The notes under the pieces: generated by a model | Seen by the model: only the letters and a program-made list of their open reading frames with translations | Told to the model about the DNA's origin: nothing | Database searches by the model: none | Origin: Deltaproteobacteria bacterium | GTDB lineage: Bacteria; Desulfobacterota; Syntrophorhabdia; Syntrophorhabdales; Syntrophorhabdaceae | DNA length: 64,000 nt | NCBI GenBank assembly: GCA_029553295.1 | Contig: JAKPCK010000002.1 | Coordinates: 1 to 64,000, forward strand | Reading direction: 5' to 3' | In this document: one piece after another, positions 45,761-55,201 of the stretch | Layout of the letters: every line of letters starts with the position of its first letter | Numbering within the stretch: position 1 is the stretch's first letter | Made by a program: the position numbers and the translations under genes

Positions 45761-46555
45761 CTACAGGTATTTCTGCGATATGGGTATTATATATGGCTTA
45801 CCTGATATGGGATTCTCCTTTACAATAACCACTGTCTTGTATATCTCCTCTATATTCTGAAAGGTAAGGACATGGTTAGGCGGCCCTTCTTTGAAGATTT
45901 TCCCTTCTGACATCAATACAACCCTTGTGCAGAACTCAGAGGCGAGATTCAGGTCGTGTAATACTATTACTATAGTCATGCCGTCCCTGTTTAGGTTCTC
46001 CAGTATCTCCAATGTCTTTATCTGATACCTTATATCAAAGTGGCTTACAGGTTCATCGAGTAGCAAGAGGATTGGGTCCTGGGCAATGCACTGGGCAAGA
46101 AAAACCCTCTGTCTTTCTCCCTCAGACAGGTCTGTTATCCTCCTGCCCGTCATATAAGCAATATCCATAGTCTCCATTACATCCTTTACAAGCCCCATAT
46201 CTCTATCCTGTTTAAATAAACTGTGCCTAAGATGCGGGTATCTGCCCATGGCTATAAAGTCTTCCACACAATGGGGAAAGAACACCTCCATGGACTGAGG
46301 TAGGGTAGCTATATTCTTTGCCAGAGTCTTTATGTCATATTTTCTTATATCCTTTCCTGAAAAGATGATGTCACCCTTATAAGGCCTTAAAAAGCCTGTG
46401 GATATCCTTAAAAGGGTGCTTTTACCTGAGCCGTTGGGACCTATGATACCGACAAATTCACCTTCTTCTATATGGAGGCATATATTGTGGATAATCTCTT
46501 TTTTTGCATATGAAAAGGAGACATTCTGGATGGAAAGTAGAATCTGTCTGCTCAT
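45761..46555 (-). CDS. ABC transporter ATPase, BtuD/FecE type
   Basis: 264 residues. Walker A GPNGSGKST, the Q-loop in ATLPQSMEVF, signature LSEGERQRV, Walker B ILLLLDEPVS and the H-loop VLHDLNLA are all present. It belongs to the group that powers vitamin B12 and iron-siderophore import. Its start overlaps the permease stop by 4 bases. The binding protein is probably the BtuF-like protein at 19.2 kb, since none is adjacent. Confidence 0.9.
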   Translation of the reverse strand: MSRQILLSIQNVSFSYAKKEIIHNICLHIEEGEFVGIIGPNGSGKSTLLRISTGFLRPYKGDIIFSGKDIRKYDIKTLAKNIATLPQSMEVFFPHCVEDFIAMGRYPHLRHSLFKQDRDMGLVKDVMETMDIAYMTGRRITDLSEGERQRVFLAQCIAQDPILLLLDEPVSHFDIRYQIKTLEILENLNRDGMTIVIVLHDLNLASEFCTRVVLMSEGKIFKEGPPNHVLTFQNIEEIYKTVVIVKENPISGKPYIIPISQKYL

Positions 46556-47538
46556 GGCCTTTCGATAAGTAAAACCAATAATATTACGCCCCCGATAATG
46601 CCGGTTACAACCCCAACAGGTAATTCCACAGGATAGAGTATGTATCGTGAGAACACATCAGAAAAAACAAGAAAAGCAGCACCCCCTATATAGGATGCAT
46701 ACAATAGATACCTGTTCCCTGTATTAAGGACCATCCTTAATATATGGGGGACTATAAGTCCCACAAAACCTATTATACCGGCAGCGCTGACGCACAGCCC
46801 TGTAAGTATTGAGGTTAGTATAAAAAAAACCTTGTATGCCCTCTGTGATTTAACGCCGAGATATTGGGCCTTTTCATGGCCCAGCGACAATATATCGAGC
46901 TCCCTGGAGAAACAAAAAAGGATGAAGGCAGGTATGAGAAAGGCAGGGATATAGAAAAATATAAGCTCATTCTCCAGGCTTGATAGGTCGCCCATAAGCC
47001 ATAGTATTACACCATGCATCCTGTCAGGGTCCAATAAAGAGAAAAGTAAAAAAACCAGGGAGGAGAAGACAAGGCTCACAACAATACCAAATAGGACCAT
47101 TGCCCCGGGGTCAAATAGTTTTTTTCTTGAGAGGATATATACCATAGATGTAGAGCCCATGGCCCCCATAAAACCCATGAAAGGGTTAGCAAAAACACCC
47201 AATTGATTATTAAGCCCCAGGATAACCGATATGGTAATCCCCAGTGATGCACCAGCCGAGATACCCAGGGTATATGGTTCTGCAAGGCTGTTTCTCAGAA
47301 TAGACTGTAGCGATGCCCCGCATATGCTTAAAGACCCACCGATGAGAAGGGCCAATATAGTCCTGGGTATCCTTATCTTTCTCAAGACAAAACCAAACCC
47401 CTCTTTTTCTGTAAGGCCTCTTATTATCTCATTGATACCCTTGCCATAACCTATGGACAAAACAACTGCACATACAAGTAGAAGTATGAGGATGATGAAT
47501 ATAAACCTGATCCTCCATATGGCGTATCTTTCCTTCAT
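46552..47538 (-). CDS. ABC transporter permease, BtuC/FecD type
   Basis: 328 residues with about ten hydrophobic segments. RKIRIPRTILALLIGGSLSI near residue 48, LAEPYTLGISAGASLG and FVGLIVPHILRMV are standard for FecCD-type permeases. As a homodimer it would move a cobalamin-like or iron-chelate ligand. It is the first gene of the two-gene unit; I found no cobalamin riboswitch in the 40 bases between it and the CoA-binding gene. Confidence 0.9.
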   Translation of the reverse strand: MKERYAIWRIRFIFIILILLLVCAVVLSIGYGKGINEIIRGLTEKEGFGFVLRKIRIPRTILALLIGGSLSICGASLQSILRNSLAEPYTLGISAGASLGITISVILGLNNQLGVFANPFMGFMGAMGSTSMVYILSRKKLFDPGAMVLFGIVVSLVFSSLVFLLFSLLDPDRMHGVILWLMGDLSSLENELIFFYIPAFLIPAFILFCFSRELDILSLGHEKAQYLGVKSQRAYKVFFILTSILTGLCVSAAGIIGFVGLIVPHILRMVLNTGNRYLLYASYIGGAAFLVFSDVFSRYILYPVELPVGVVTGIIGGVILLVLLIERP

Positions 47539-47580
47539 TATTTTCTAAAAATTAGTTCGTAAGATAGAGATATAAAGCCT

Positions 47581-47997
47581 CTACCGATATCCCCTTATAA
47601 GCCTTGTATGCTCTATCTTGATGCAGTAATCCATGACAAATTTTATATTATTCTGCTCGGCGAGCCTTTTGGCATCGTCGTTTCTTATACCGAGCTGGAG
47701 CCATATACATACAGGCCTTATCATGACAGCCTCTTCTACAACAGGCATGAGGTTCTCTGACCTCATAAATATATCTACTATGTCAATGTGTCCCTCAACA
47801 TCTGATAGAGTCTTATAGCACCTCAGCCCGAGCACCTCGTTATAGTTAGGATTGACAGGTATAATAGTATAGCCTGCATCCTTGAGGTATCGCGCCACAA
47901 TATTACTTGGTTTTTCAGGGCTATCAGATATACCAACCACTGCTATTGTCCTTGCCTTTTCTAATAGCTCTTTTTTTTCTTTATCTGTCATCTCCAT
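47581..47997 (-). CDS. CoA-binding domain protein
   Basis: 138 residues, a lone Rossmann domain of the CoA_binding family: TIAVVGISDSPEKPSNIVARY near the N-terminus, YTIIPVNPNYNEVLG, and VCIWLQLGIRNDDAKRLAE. Such stand-alone proteins share the fold of the succinyl-CoA synthetase alpha subunit without its catalytic part and bind CoA; their physiological role is unclear. It lies 42 bases upstream of the BtuC-like gene on the same strand, so co-transcription is possible but not obvious functionally. Confidence 0.85.
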   Translation of the reverse strand: MEMTDKEKKELLEKARTIAVVGISDSPEKPSNIVARYLKDAGYTIIPVNPNYNEVLGLRCYKTLSDVEGHIDIVDIFMRSENLMPVVEEAVMIRPVCIWLQLGIRNDDAKRLAEQNNIKFVMDYCIKIEHTRLIRGYR

Positions 47998-48062
47998 GGC
48001 TACCCCTTGATATTTTTAGTATATTCAGGGATTAAATCAGATTGTATGGGTATTGTCAATAT

Positions 48063-48087
48063 AGAGACCTAAAAGGTCTCTTGCTCT
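48063..48087. repeat. Short copy of the dispersed AGAGACC element
   Basis: Inverted repeat AGAGACCT-AAA-AGGTCTCT (48063-48081). The segment 48071-48087 is a perfect 17-base match, inverted, to 36174-36190 in copy A. It lies in the 257-base gap between the CoA-binding gene and the OmpA gene. Confidence 0.5.
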
Positions 48088-48196
48088 GGGATACGCCCCC
48101 TTTAAATGTAAATCAAAAATCGTAAATGACAATGGATTTACTCTGTTTTAGGAATATGGATTTTATTATAAAGAGGTTGTAATGGTTATTGGCATA

Positions 48197-48228
48197 ATAA
48201 AAGGCTGCACTTTTAAAAAGTGCAGCCT
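48197..48228 (-). terminator. Rho-independent terminator after the OmpA-like gene
   Basis: Two exact 13-base arms, AGGCTGCACTTTT (48202-48214) and its complement (48216-48228), followed on the minus strand by TTTTATT. It lies 27 bases after the OmpA stop codon. Confidence 0.85.
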
Positions 48229-48254
48229 CTATTATAGTACAACACTGAGCCTAT

Positions 48255-49430
48255 CTATTTTTTAATGGGATACTCCGCTACTGCCTCTACACGTCTATTT
48301 TCCTGTCTGCCTTTGGCAGTCTTATTGCTTGCCACTGGTTTTGTCAGGCCATATCCCTTTGCAGTGAGACGTTCAGGCTCGATTTTGAATTTATCAATCA
48401 GGTATTTTCTGATGCTGTCTGCCCTTCTCTGGGAGAGCCTCATATTGAATGCAGCACCGCCCACGCTGTCTGTGTGACCCTCTATTATTACCTTTAACTC
48501 AGGGTGTTTTTGCATTACCTCTGCAAACTCCTTAAGTTCATTATGATATTTGGGCTTTATATTCCATTTGTTGGTATCGAAGAGGACATTTAGCTTTACC
48601 TTACCCTTTTCAATTATCTCTTTTTCTTTAGCCGTCATTGCCGCAGCTGCCTTGGGCACAACAACAATTGGACAACCTTCCTTGTCTACCTCTACACCCT
48701 TTGGTGTGTCAGGGCATTTATCAAGACAATCGCGGACCCCATCACCGTCTGAATCAAGACAACACCCATCTTTATCTACCTTGAATCCCTTTGGGGTATC
48801 AGGGCATTTGTCAAGGTCATCAGGGACACCATCACCGTCTGTATCCACAACAACCTTTGGTGGTGGAGGAGGTGGAGGTGGTGCAGCTGCCACAACAGGC
48901 TCTTTGCCGCCAAAATAGAAGGTCAGGCCAAAGGTATACTCAAGGTTGTTATAAACACTACCTGTTGTTAAGACATGTCTTACATCACCTCTTAAGGCCA
49001 GTTGTTTTAAAATAAAATATTTGAGACCCAAACCATAATCAAATACACCCCTTGTCTTTCTCCCTTCATCTCCAGGATAATTCAATGTTGTGCCACCTAA
49101 GCCTACCGCTGCAAAAGGAACAAATTTTTTATCAGGTAAAAAATGATAAAGGCCCTCTAACCTGTAATTGTGGACATTTGTCCTTCTGTCATTCGATTTT
49201 AACTCACCTTTGACATAGCTATAATATAGTTCTGCACCGATGTTTTTAGTAAAATCGAACCCTGCCCTTAAGCCATATAAAGGGCTGGTCTTTAAATCCT
49301 GATTACCCTCGAATGTATAGCCACCAAATATGGGTGTGATGCCTATTGCGCCGGGCCTTATCTGGGCATATGCTGTTGCTGATAAGGCAAGAAATAAGAT
49401 TAAGAATAAAAACACATAAAATCGTTTCAT
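48255..49430 (-). CDS. OmpA-family outer-membrane protein with TSP3 calcium repeats
   Basis: 391 residues. Signal peptide (MKRFYVFLFLILFLAL, cut after AYA), an eight-stranded beta-barrel-like region (about 25-175, ending GLTFYFG), a polyproline linker, then two thrombospondin type-3 repeats (DTDGDGVPDDLDKCPDTP and a sister copy with extra cysteines). The C-terminal OmpA domain (VIIEGHTDSVGGAAFNMRLS) binds peptidoglycan. It anchors the outer membrane to the wall. It has an excellent AAAGGAGG site and a strong terminator downstream; a TTGACA at 49501-49506 may be its -35 box. Confidence 0.9.
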   Translation of the reverse strand: MKRFYVFLFLILFLALSATAYAQIRPGAIGITPIFGGYTFEGNQDLKTSPLYGLRAGFDFTKNIGAELYYSYVKGELKSNDRRTNVHNYRLEGLYHFLPDKKFVPFAAVGLGGTTLNYPGDEGRKTRGVFDYGLGLKYFILKQLALRGDVRHVLTTGSVYNNLEYTFGLTFYFGGKEPVVAAAPPPPPPPPKVVVDTDGDGVPDDLDKCPDTPKGFKVDKDGCCLDSDGDGVRDCLDKCPDTPKGVEVDKEGCPIVVVPKAAAAMTAKEKEIIEKGKVKLNVLFDTNKWNIKPKYHNELKEFAEVMQKHPELKVIIEGHTDSVGGAAFNMRLSQRRADSIRKYLIDKFKIEPERLTAKGYGLTKPVASNKTAKGRQENRRVEAVAEYPIKK

Positions 49431-49521
49431 AAAAACCTCCTTTCTTTTAGCTATTTAAAAAAATAGTCATTCTTTTAGACTACATATAAATCAGCATTTT
49501 TGTCAAGGGTATGCAAAGAAA

Positions 49522-51981
49522 TTATATAGATTTTTCCCCTTTGCTTTCGCCTCCATTAAGGGCATATGCAGTCAGTGCTAATATAGGGACAGGTCTTATA
49601 TTATTCTCCCTTTCCCATGCCCGGATTAAAGAAGTGGCTGTATATCCATCCATTACAGGCATCTGCATATCCATAAGGATTAAATCGAACATCTCATGTC
49701 CTTCCTTGTATTTATCCAGGGCAATCTTGCCATTCTCTGCCAGGAATATTTTATGGGGTGTATTTTTAAAATATGACCAGATAAGGAGGCGGTTATCTTC
49801 ATTGTCTTCGGCTACCAGTATATTTAGAGGTTTTTTGCGTCGTTTCTCTGTTTTTCCTTGAATCTTTTGGGTCTCCTCCTCTTTCTGGGGTCTATATCCC
49901 AGTGTTGTCTTGATTGCCTCTAAAAGGTCTGCCCTTTTTATGGGTTTATTGAGGATGGATGTTATACCAATGCCCCGGGCCTTTTCTGTTTCGTCCTTTA
50001 TGTAACCCGATGTAAGCATGATTATATGACTCTTCTCTGCAAGCCCCATATCCTTTATTTTGCTGGCTATCTGTATGCCATCCATGTCAGGCATATGGTA
50101 GTCCAGCAGTATTAGACTGTAGGGTGATGATTCCTGGATACTCTTCTGTAGTATATCAATGACCTGTCTACCGTTTTCTGCGTCGGTGACTGATGCGCCG
50201 AGGTTGCTTATCATCTCCCTTAGAATCATCCTGTTGGTGCTGTTATCATCTATTACAAGGACCTTCATACCTTTTATATCAACCATTACCGGTCTTTCCC
50301 TTACCCTGTCCTGGTCTCTCTGGAGTCCAAAGCATGCTGTAAATGACATCTTTGTCCCCTGGCCCAATCTACTCTCTACCCATATCTCGCCGTCCATCAT
50401 CTCTACAATCTTTTTTGATATGGCCAGACCAAGACCAGTGCCGCCGTATTTCCTTGTTGTAGATGCATCTGCCTGGGTAAACTTCTCAAATATAAGACCC
50501 AGCTTATCCTCAGGTATACCTATGCCTGTATCCTTGACAGAGAATAATAGAACAACATATTCTGGGGTTGAGTATCCTTTTTTAACACTGTCTGAGACCC
50601 TCTTGTTCCTGACCTCTATCCCCTTTTTCCTTGACCCCTTTGACACAGATACATTGAGCATCACCTCACCTCTTTCTGTGAATTTGATGGCATTTCCTAT
50701 GAGGTTTACCAGGACCTGTCTCAGCCTTGTTGGGTCACCAATAAGGTATAAGGGTACATCAGGTTCTATCATATATAATAGTTCTATATTTTTCTCATGT
50801 GCCTTTAGAGAGAGGACATCGAGCATTCTTTCTATGTGATCAAGGAGGTCAAACTCTGCATACTCCAATTCTATCTGTCCTGATTCTATCTTGGATAAAT
50901 CCAGTATATCGTTTATAAGATTTAAGAGGCTTTCCCCGGCATCATGGAGGACCTTGACATATCTAAACTGCTCTGGTGTGAGATGGGTATCCAGGAGCAG
51001 TTCTGCCATGCCTATTATGGCATTCATGGGTGTTCTTATCTCGTGACTCATACTGGCAAGGAATTCACTCTTTGCATTATTTGCAAGTTCTGCCTCTTCC
51101 TTGGCCTTGATGAGGTCTTCCTCGACCTTTTTCAGATCTGTTATATCGAGTATTACACCTACTATGCCTGCAACCTCGTTGTTTCTGTTGAGGTATGTTG
51201 CCTTATTGAACACTACAAAGTGCTTTGAGCCGTCAGGGTATCTGACCTGTGTCTCATAGATCTGTTTACCAGGGTTTTTGAATAGTTCTTCATCCATGGT
51301 GTGATATTTTTCAGCAATCTCTTTTTCAGCAATCTCAAAAACAGAGCGTCTCAGTATCTCCCCCTTGGGCCGTCCGAGATAAGCCTCAAATGCCTTATTG
51401 CAGCCCAGATATAGCCCATTTTTATCCTTATAGAATATGGGGGCAGGTATAGTATCTATAAGCACCTGGAGGAAGTTTATCTGCTCCAATAGGTTTTCTT
51501 CTGCCTCTTTTAGCTCGGATATATCTGTGACTACATGGATGCTCCCCAGTATCTTGCCATCACCGTCATATAGGGGGGTAGTGGATATCTGAAAAGTCCC
51601 ATGGAGTATCTTATCGAATACCTCAACGCTGTGCTTACACGCCTCCCTTAATGTCTTTACATGGGGGCAGAAAAGAGGTGGCTTATCTGTCTTATGGAAT
51701 ACCTCATAGCATTTTTTACCTATTACCTCCTGTGGTCTATATCCCATGCTATTTGCTGCCTTCTTATTTACCCTGACAATCCTGTGCTCCGTATCTATAA
51801 CCCCTATCATGTCTGTGAGAGAGTCGAATATATCCTCCCACTCTTTCTTTGCCCTTGTAATAATCTTGTTTAATTCTATATTCTTCTGGAGTGTCTCTGT
51901 AAGTTCTCTGTTCTCTTTGCGGAGAAGCTCCAATTCTTCTGTGCTATTGATTGTGGGATTGTTTTTCTTTTTTTTGTTCAT
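49522..51981 (-). CDS. Cytosolic hybrid histidine kinase, second receiver truncated
   Basis: 819 residues, no membrane segment. Order: coiled N-terminus, PAS1 (about 50-158, with cysteines at 91 and 105), PAS2 (about 170-285), HisKA with His313 in SMSHEIRTPMN, HATPase (DTGIGIPEDK; GGTGLGLAIS), receiver 1 (VIDDNSTN, LLDYHMPDMDG, NKPIKR), receiver 2 (VAEDNEDN, LMDMQMPVMDG). Receiver 2 ends soon after strand 4 (ALTAYALNGGESKGEKSI) and lacks the strand-5 lysine and final helix that its paralogue at 59.1 kb keeps. The output partner is unknown. Confidence 0.85.
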   Translation of the reverse strand: MNKKKKNNPTINSTEELELLRKENRELTETLQKNIELNKIITRAKKEWEDIFDSLTDMIGVIDTEHRIVRVNKKAANSMGYRPQEVIGKKCYEVFHKTDKPPLFCPHVKTLREACKHSVEVFDKILHGTFQISTTPLYDGDGKILGSIHVVTDISELKEAEENLLEQINFLQVLIDTIPAPIFYKDKNGLYLGCNKAFEAYLGRPKGEILRRSVFEIAEKEIAEKYHTMDEELFKNPGKQIYETQVRYPDGSKHFVVFNKATYLNRNNEVAGIVGVILDITDLKKVEEDLIKAKEEAELANNAKSEFLASMSHEIRTPMNAIIGMAELLLDTHLTPEQFRYVKVLHDAGESLLNLINDILDLSKIESGQIELEYAEFDLLDHIERMLDVLSLKAHEKNIELLYMIEPDVPLYLIGDPTRLRQVLVNLIGNAIKFTERGEVMLNVSVSKGSRKKGIEVRNKRVSDSVKKGYSTPEYVVLLFSVKDTGIGIPEDKLGLIFEKFTQADASTTRKYGGTGLGLAISKKIVEMMDGEIWVESRLGQGTKMSFTACFGLQRDQDRVRERPVMVDIKGMKVLVIDDNSTNRMILREMISNLGASVTDAENGRQVIDILQKSIQESSPYSLILLDYHMPDMDGIQIASKIKDMGLAEKSHIIMLTSGYIKDETEKARGIGITSILNKPIKRADLLEAIKTTLGYRPQKEEETQKIQGKTEKRRKKPLNILVAEDNEDNRLLIWSYFKNTPHKIFLAENGKIALDKYKEGHEMFDLILMDMQMPVMDGYTATSLIRAWERENNIRPVPILALTAYALNGGESKGEKSI

Positions 51982-52078
51982 AATGGCATCTATCTAAATC
52001 AAATAAAACTTCAAAAAAAGAAAATGCCCCTGAAGAATCCCAAGACAACAGAGGCACTTTCAAAAATTCTATACTATT

Positions 52079-52660
52079 CTATTTGATAGCCTTAAATTCC
52101 TTTTCATCCAGGGAACCATCATTATTTTTATCGAATTTCTTGAAATCCTCTGGTGTTATATTAACAAATACTATTGTAAGCTCTTCGATGGTAATCTTCC
52201 CGTCATTGTTGGTGTCTATGTCCTTAAAGCCCTTTTTTGCCTTTTTTACAGGTGCTGGCTTTGCCCCTGCAATCTTTGTCACGGTCATTGCACCTTTTAT
52301 GTATCTAACCGATACCTTATCCCCAACCTTTATATCCTCTGCACCCTTATAGCCTTTGAATTTTGCATTGGTGACATCAAAGGTGATAACACCTTTTTTG
52401 TATTTCAGTGTGAGGAGACCGGATTCTATCTTCTCTACTGTCCCTTCAAAACCAGGCACTGGTTTGGGTTTTGGTTTCTCTGCCTCTTTTGCTGCCTCGG
52501 GCTTAGCCGGTTTTTCAGGTGCTGCAGGCTCTGCCTTAGCCGGTGCTGCCTTCTCAGGTGCTGGTTTTTCAGGTGCTGCAGGCTTTGTCTGGGCAAAACC
52601 AGGTGAGGTGAAGGCAATACCAATTAACAATGCAAGGGTAATAATTAAAAATCTCTTCAT
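52079..52660 (-). CDS. Exported EF-hand protein with Ala/Pro/Lys-rich linker
   Basis: 193 residues. Signal peptide (MKRFLIITLALLIGIAFTSP, cut near GFA), a low-complexity stretch of AAPEKPAPEK-type repeats (about 25-68), a small beta domain (GFEGTVEKIESGLLTLKYKK) and two C-terminal EF-hands with full calcium loops, DTNNDGKITIEE and DKNNDGSLDEKE. It is presumably periplasmic and calcium-binding; the function is not known. The only nearby partner is the kinase gene downstream, 97 bases away on the same strand. Confidence 0.75.
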   Translation of the reverse strand: MKRFLIITLALLIGIAFTSPGFAQTKPAAPEKPAPEKAAPAKAEPAAPEKPAKPEAAKEAEKPKPKPVPGFEGTVEKIESGLLTLKYKKGVITFDVTNAKFKGYKGAEDIKVGDKVSVRYIKGAMTVTKIAGAKPAPVKKAKKGFKDIDTNNDGKITIEELTIVFVNITPEDFKKFDKNNDGSLDEKEFKAIK

Positions 52661-52820
52661 AACAAAACCTCCTTAATTTGTTTTATATGGTTTTATGTTC
52701 TAATATTTTATGCCAAGTGTCAAGTTAATTTATCAATCAATAGTAGGGTTAATAGACCTTAATCCACTATTGATTTATCATTTATAGCCCTTAAATGGGT
52801 ATATCCAGGAGTGAGAGACA

Positions 52821-53765
52821 TCACAGGTCTTTTACTCTTTTTTTCAGTTCAGAAGGCAAAACAAGCTCAAGTCTTTTTGATGAAAATTCAGGGTGTTCAT
52901 TGAGAAGCTGTTTTTTTTCATTGAATACCCTTATAAGGTTATGGTCTGGGGTCACAAAAAACCCTATATCATTACATATGCAGTGGAATATGTGCCTTAA
53001 TCCACGGTCTTGCTGTGTTTGATAATACTTCTTAATCACCATATCTATAATAAAATCCCTGTGTCCATTATCCATAGGCGGTTTTTTGTAGCTTTTTTTA
53101 CTCAGACCTATAAACCTGTTTAATAGCCCAAAGAGCCTTCTGTTCCTTTCCCCTTCATCACCAGAAAGGGTAGGCTCTATTTTGAGGTTTTTTAATGCAA
53201 GCTCAAATACCCTCCAGTTGAGGGAGTAGTCAATGTGTCTTAGATCCTGCCAGTTCTGCTCAGGGAATATATCTGCAAATATGCCTGCACACTCTCTCAG
53301 GATTTTTCTTGTATCTTGTTCATTATAAGATAAATCTATATGGAATTTTGGTGTTACCAAACTAAAAGAAAATGTAGATTGCAGGTCTTCAAAAAGCCCT
53401 TCTGTATCTTCAAAGACACGGGACAAAAGCTCTGTCTGCTCGAAATAAAAGAAAACCCTGCGCCAGTATCTGATGAGGTCACTATCGGACCTATCCCATC
53501 TTGCAAATTCCTCTATTGACTCAAGGGGGGTTAGGACATCTGTGACACAGCACCCTTGGTTATTGAGCCACATTATAATATCCATCTCCGTGTCTTCACC
53601 GGATGTTACAAGCCTTATTCTCCCTTCCTGGTATGCCCTCCAGATAGTCTTTAATGCCATCCATTCATTATAAAGAGGGTCACTATCTTTTACATGTTCT
53701 TTTGCCAGGAGGTTAAGGACATTAAAATCAAGATAGATATCTATCTTATCCTTGTCCTTATCCAT
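52821..53765 (-). CDS. Hypothetical protein, possible PIN-like nuclease fold
   Basis: 314 residues, no family recognised with confidence. It opens with a strand plus acidic residue typical of PIN domains (KIDIYLDFNVLNLLAKEH). Near the end it has FFVTPDHNLIRVF, reminiscent of the last PIN motif (T-x-D-x-x-L). Between them are long helices with scattered acidic residues (GEDTEMDIIMWL; DNGHRDFIIDMVI). If real it would be a PIN-like RNase with a large helical insert. There is no adjacent small antitoxin-like gene. It lies 3 bases before the phage-holin-like gene's stop, so the two are co-transcribed. Confidence 0.45.
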   Translation of the reverse strand: MDKDKDKIDIYLDFNVLNLLAKEHVKDSDPLYNEWMALKTIWRAYQEGRIRLVTSGEDTEMDIIMWLNNQGCCVTDVLTPLESIEEFARWDRSDSDLIRYWRRVFFYFEQTELLSRVFEDTEGLFEDLQSTFSFSLVTPKFHIDLSYNEQDTRKILRECAGIFADIFPEQNWQDLRHIDYSLNWRVFELALKNLKIEPTLSGDEGERNRRLFGLLNRFIGLSKKSYKKPPMDNGHRDFIIDMVIKKYYQTQQDRGLRHIFHCICNDIGFFVTPDHNLIRVFNEKKQLLNEHPEFSSKRLELVLPSELKKRVKDL

Positions 53766-53768
53766 AGC

Positions 53769-54107
53769 CTATCTTGCCTTGAAAAGAAGATTTAATAAAA
53801 AATTTATTATGGACAGGATTACACTAAAGAGCACAGCATAGAGAAAACCCTGAACCTGGAAGCCCTTAATCACAGAAGAGGCAAGCATAACCAGGGATGC
53901 GTTGATTACAAAGGTAAAAAGGCCGAGGGTTAGTATATTTATGGGAAGGGTTATGAAAACCAGTACAGGCTTTATTATGGTATTAACAATCCCGAGGAAA
54001 AGGGCAACCCATAGGGCAGACCAGAAACCATTTATGGTTATCCCCGGCAGGTAGTATCCCAGTATCATTATTGATAATGCCATCAAAAACCAGCGGATTA
54101 TTATCAT
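53769..54107 (-). CDS. Phage holin family 4 (DUF360-like) membrane protein
   Basis: 112 residues from ATG 54107 with four hydrophobic spans. The strings GYYLPGITINGFWSALWVAL and GIVNTIIKPVLVFITLPI are the standard signature of this widespread bacterial family, which is named after phage holins but is usually chromosomal and of unknown role. An ATG 60 bases upstream would add a polar, cysteine-bearing leader unlike the family, so the shorter start is preferred. It is upstream of the PIN-like gene on the same transcript and divergent from the NlpC/P60 gene. Confidence 0.8.
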   Translation of the reverse strand: MIIIRWFLMALSIMILGYYLPGITINGFWSALWVALFLGIVNTIIKPVLVFITLPINILTLGLFTFVINASLVMLASSVIKGFQVQGFLYAVLFSVILSIINFLLNLLFKAR

Positions 54108-54256
54108 TATAAATAGATTATGGCACAAAATTTTATATTTGCAAATATAATCTTGATAGACCCTCAAAAAAAACTTGACATCTCTATACCTATTTTGTTA
54201 AAAATTGACCCATATCACATATTAAATCGCTATACTCTACTTAAAGGGGTTGGTTA

Positions 54257-55198
54257 GTGAAAAAATCTATACTGGCAATTTTTTTATCCTTTTTTCTATT
54301 TTTTATCTGGAATAACAATGTCTTTTCAAAAGAGGTAAGACAGGGTGTAAAACCTGATGGAAAACCCCAGAGTGCCTCTAAAAAATCCAGTAAAACAATA
54401 AAAAATACCAAAAAAAGCAAGGACAGGACCACCATAGCAAAACAGGAAAGCCAGAAGTCCAAGGTAAAAAGAAAAAAGAGCTCAAAAACAAGATACATCC
54501 GTGAAGAGGCCCCTGCAGGGGAAGATGACGGTGAGTTTATTGAATATCGTGCACAAAAAGGCGATACCATTGAAAAGATAGCTGCCAGGTTCAATGTAGA
54601 GAAAGATGATATCCTTGAATCTAATAACCTTAAAGAAGGCGTAAGATTAACACCGAACACTATAGTGCTTATACCAAAGACACAATCAGAAGAAAAGCAA
54701 GAGGAGTTCATAAACCTTACAACCAAGAACCTGAAACCCTGGAAGAGCCATGACGAGAAATACATGCTCGTAAAGGTGGCAAAGAGTTTTATGGGTGCCC
54801 CATATAAATACGGTGGCAATACAGTTAGGGGCCTTGACTGCTCTGCATATGTAAAAAAGATATACGAAATATTCGATGTCCAGTTGCCCAGGAGTGCAAG
54901 GGAGCAGTTCCATATAGGGACAAAGATAAACAAAGAGGACCTTGCCATAGGAGACCTTGTCTTCTTCAGGACAAAAAGATATATCAAGTATCCCACCCAT
55001 GTGGGCATATATATAGGTGACGGTAACTTTATCCATTCATCCTCAGGTCATGGCAGGATAGGTGTAAAGATAGACTCCCTTTCATCGGATTTCTACAAAA
55101 GGACTTATGTGGGTGCAACAAGGATTAAAAAATCCATGGATGACAGTGCAGATGCCACAACGTCAAAGAAATCTGAGGCTGATTCTGGTAATTCATAA
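54257..55198 (+). CDS. Secreted LysM-NlpC/P60 peptidoglycan endopeptidase
   Basis: 313 residues. GTG start with AAAGGGG 9 bases upstream. Signal peptide (KKSILAIFLSFFLFFIW), a lysine/serine-rich linker (about 30-85), one LysM domain (YRAQKGDTIEKIAARFNVE), then an NlpC/P60 domain: Cys in GLDCSAYVKK, His in THVGIYIGDG and a third polar residue in NFIHSSSGHG. It cuts stem peptides in the cell wall, most likely between D-Glu and the diamino acid. The 3-base gap to the next gene implies one transcript with the membrane protein at 55.2 kb. Confidence 0.88.
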   Translation: MKKSILAIFLSFFLFFIWNNNVFSKEVRQGVKPDGKPQSASKKSSKTIKNTKKSKDRTTIAKQESQKSKVKRKKSSKTRYIREEAPAGEDDGEFIEYRAQKGDTIEKIAARFNVEKDDILESNNLKEGVRLTPNTIVLIPKTQSEEKQEEFINLTTKNLKPWKSHDEKYMLVKVAKSFMGAPYKYGGNTVRGLDCSAYVKKIYEIFDVQLPRSAREQFHIGTKINKEDLAIGDLVFFRTKRYIKYPTHVGIYIGDGNFIHSSSGHGRIGVKIDSLSSDFYKRTYVGATRIKKSMDDSADATTSKKSEADSGNS

Positions 55199-55201
55199 TA
55201 T

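Noticed and set aside
47539-47580. Search for a cobalamin riboswitch before the BtuC-like gene
   Set aside because: The gap is about 40 bases and no B12-box-like sequence is present.
52480-52600. Tandem GC-rich repeats considered as a repeat array
   Set aside because: They encode the AAPEKP-type linker of the EF-hand protein in frame.
54241-55008. 255-codon minus-strand frame
   Set aside because: It lies wholly over the NlpC/P60 gene, has no ribosome binding site and reads as low-complexity Ser/Leu/Phe, the usual antisense shadow.
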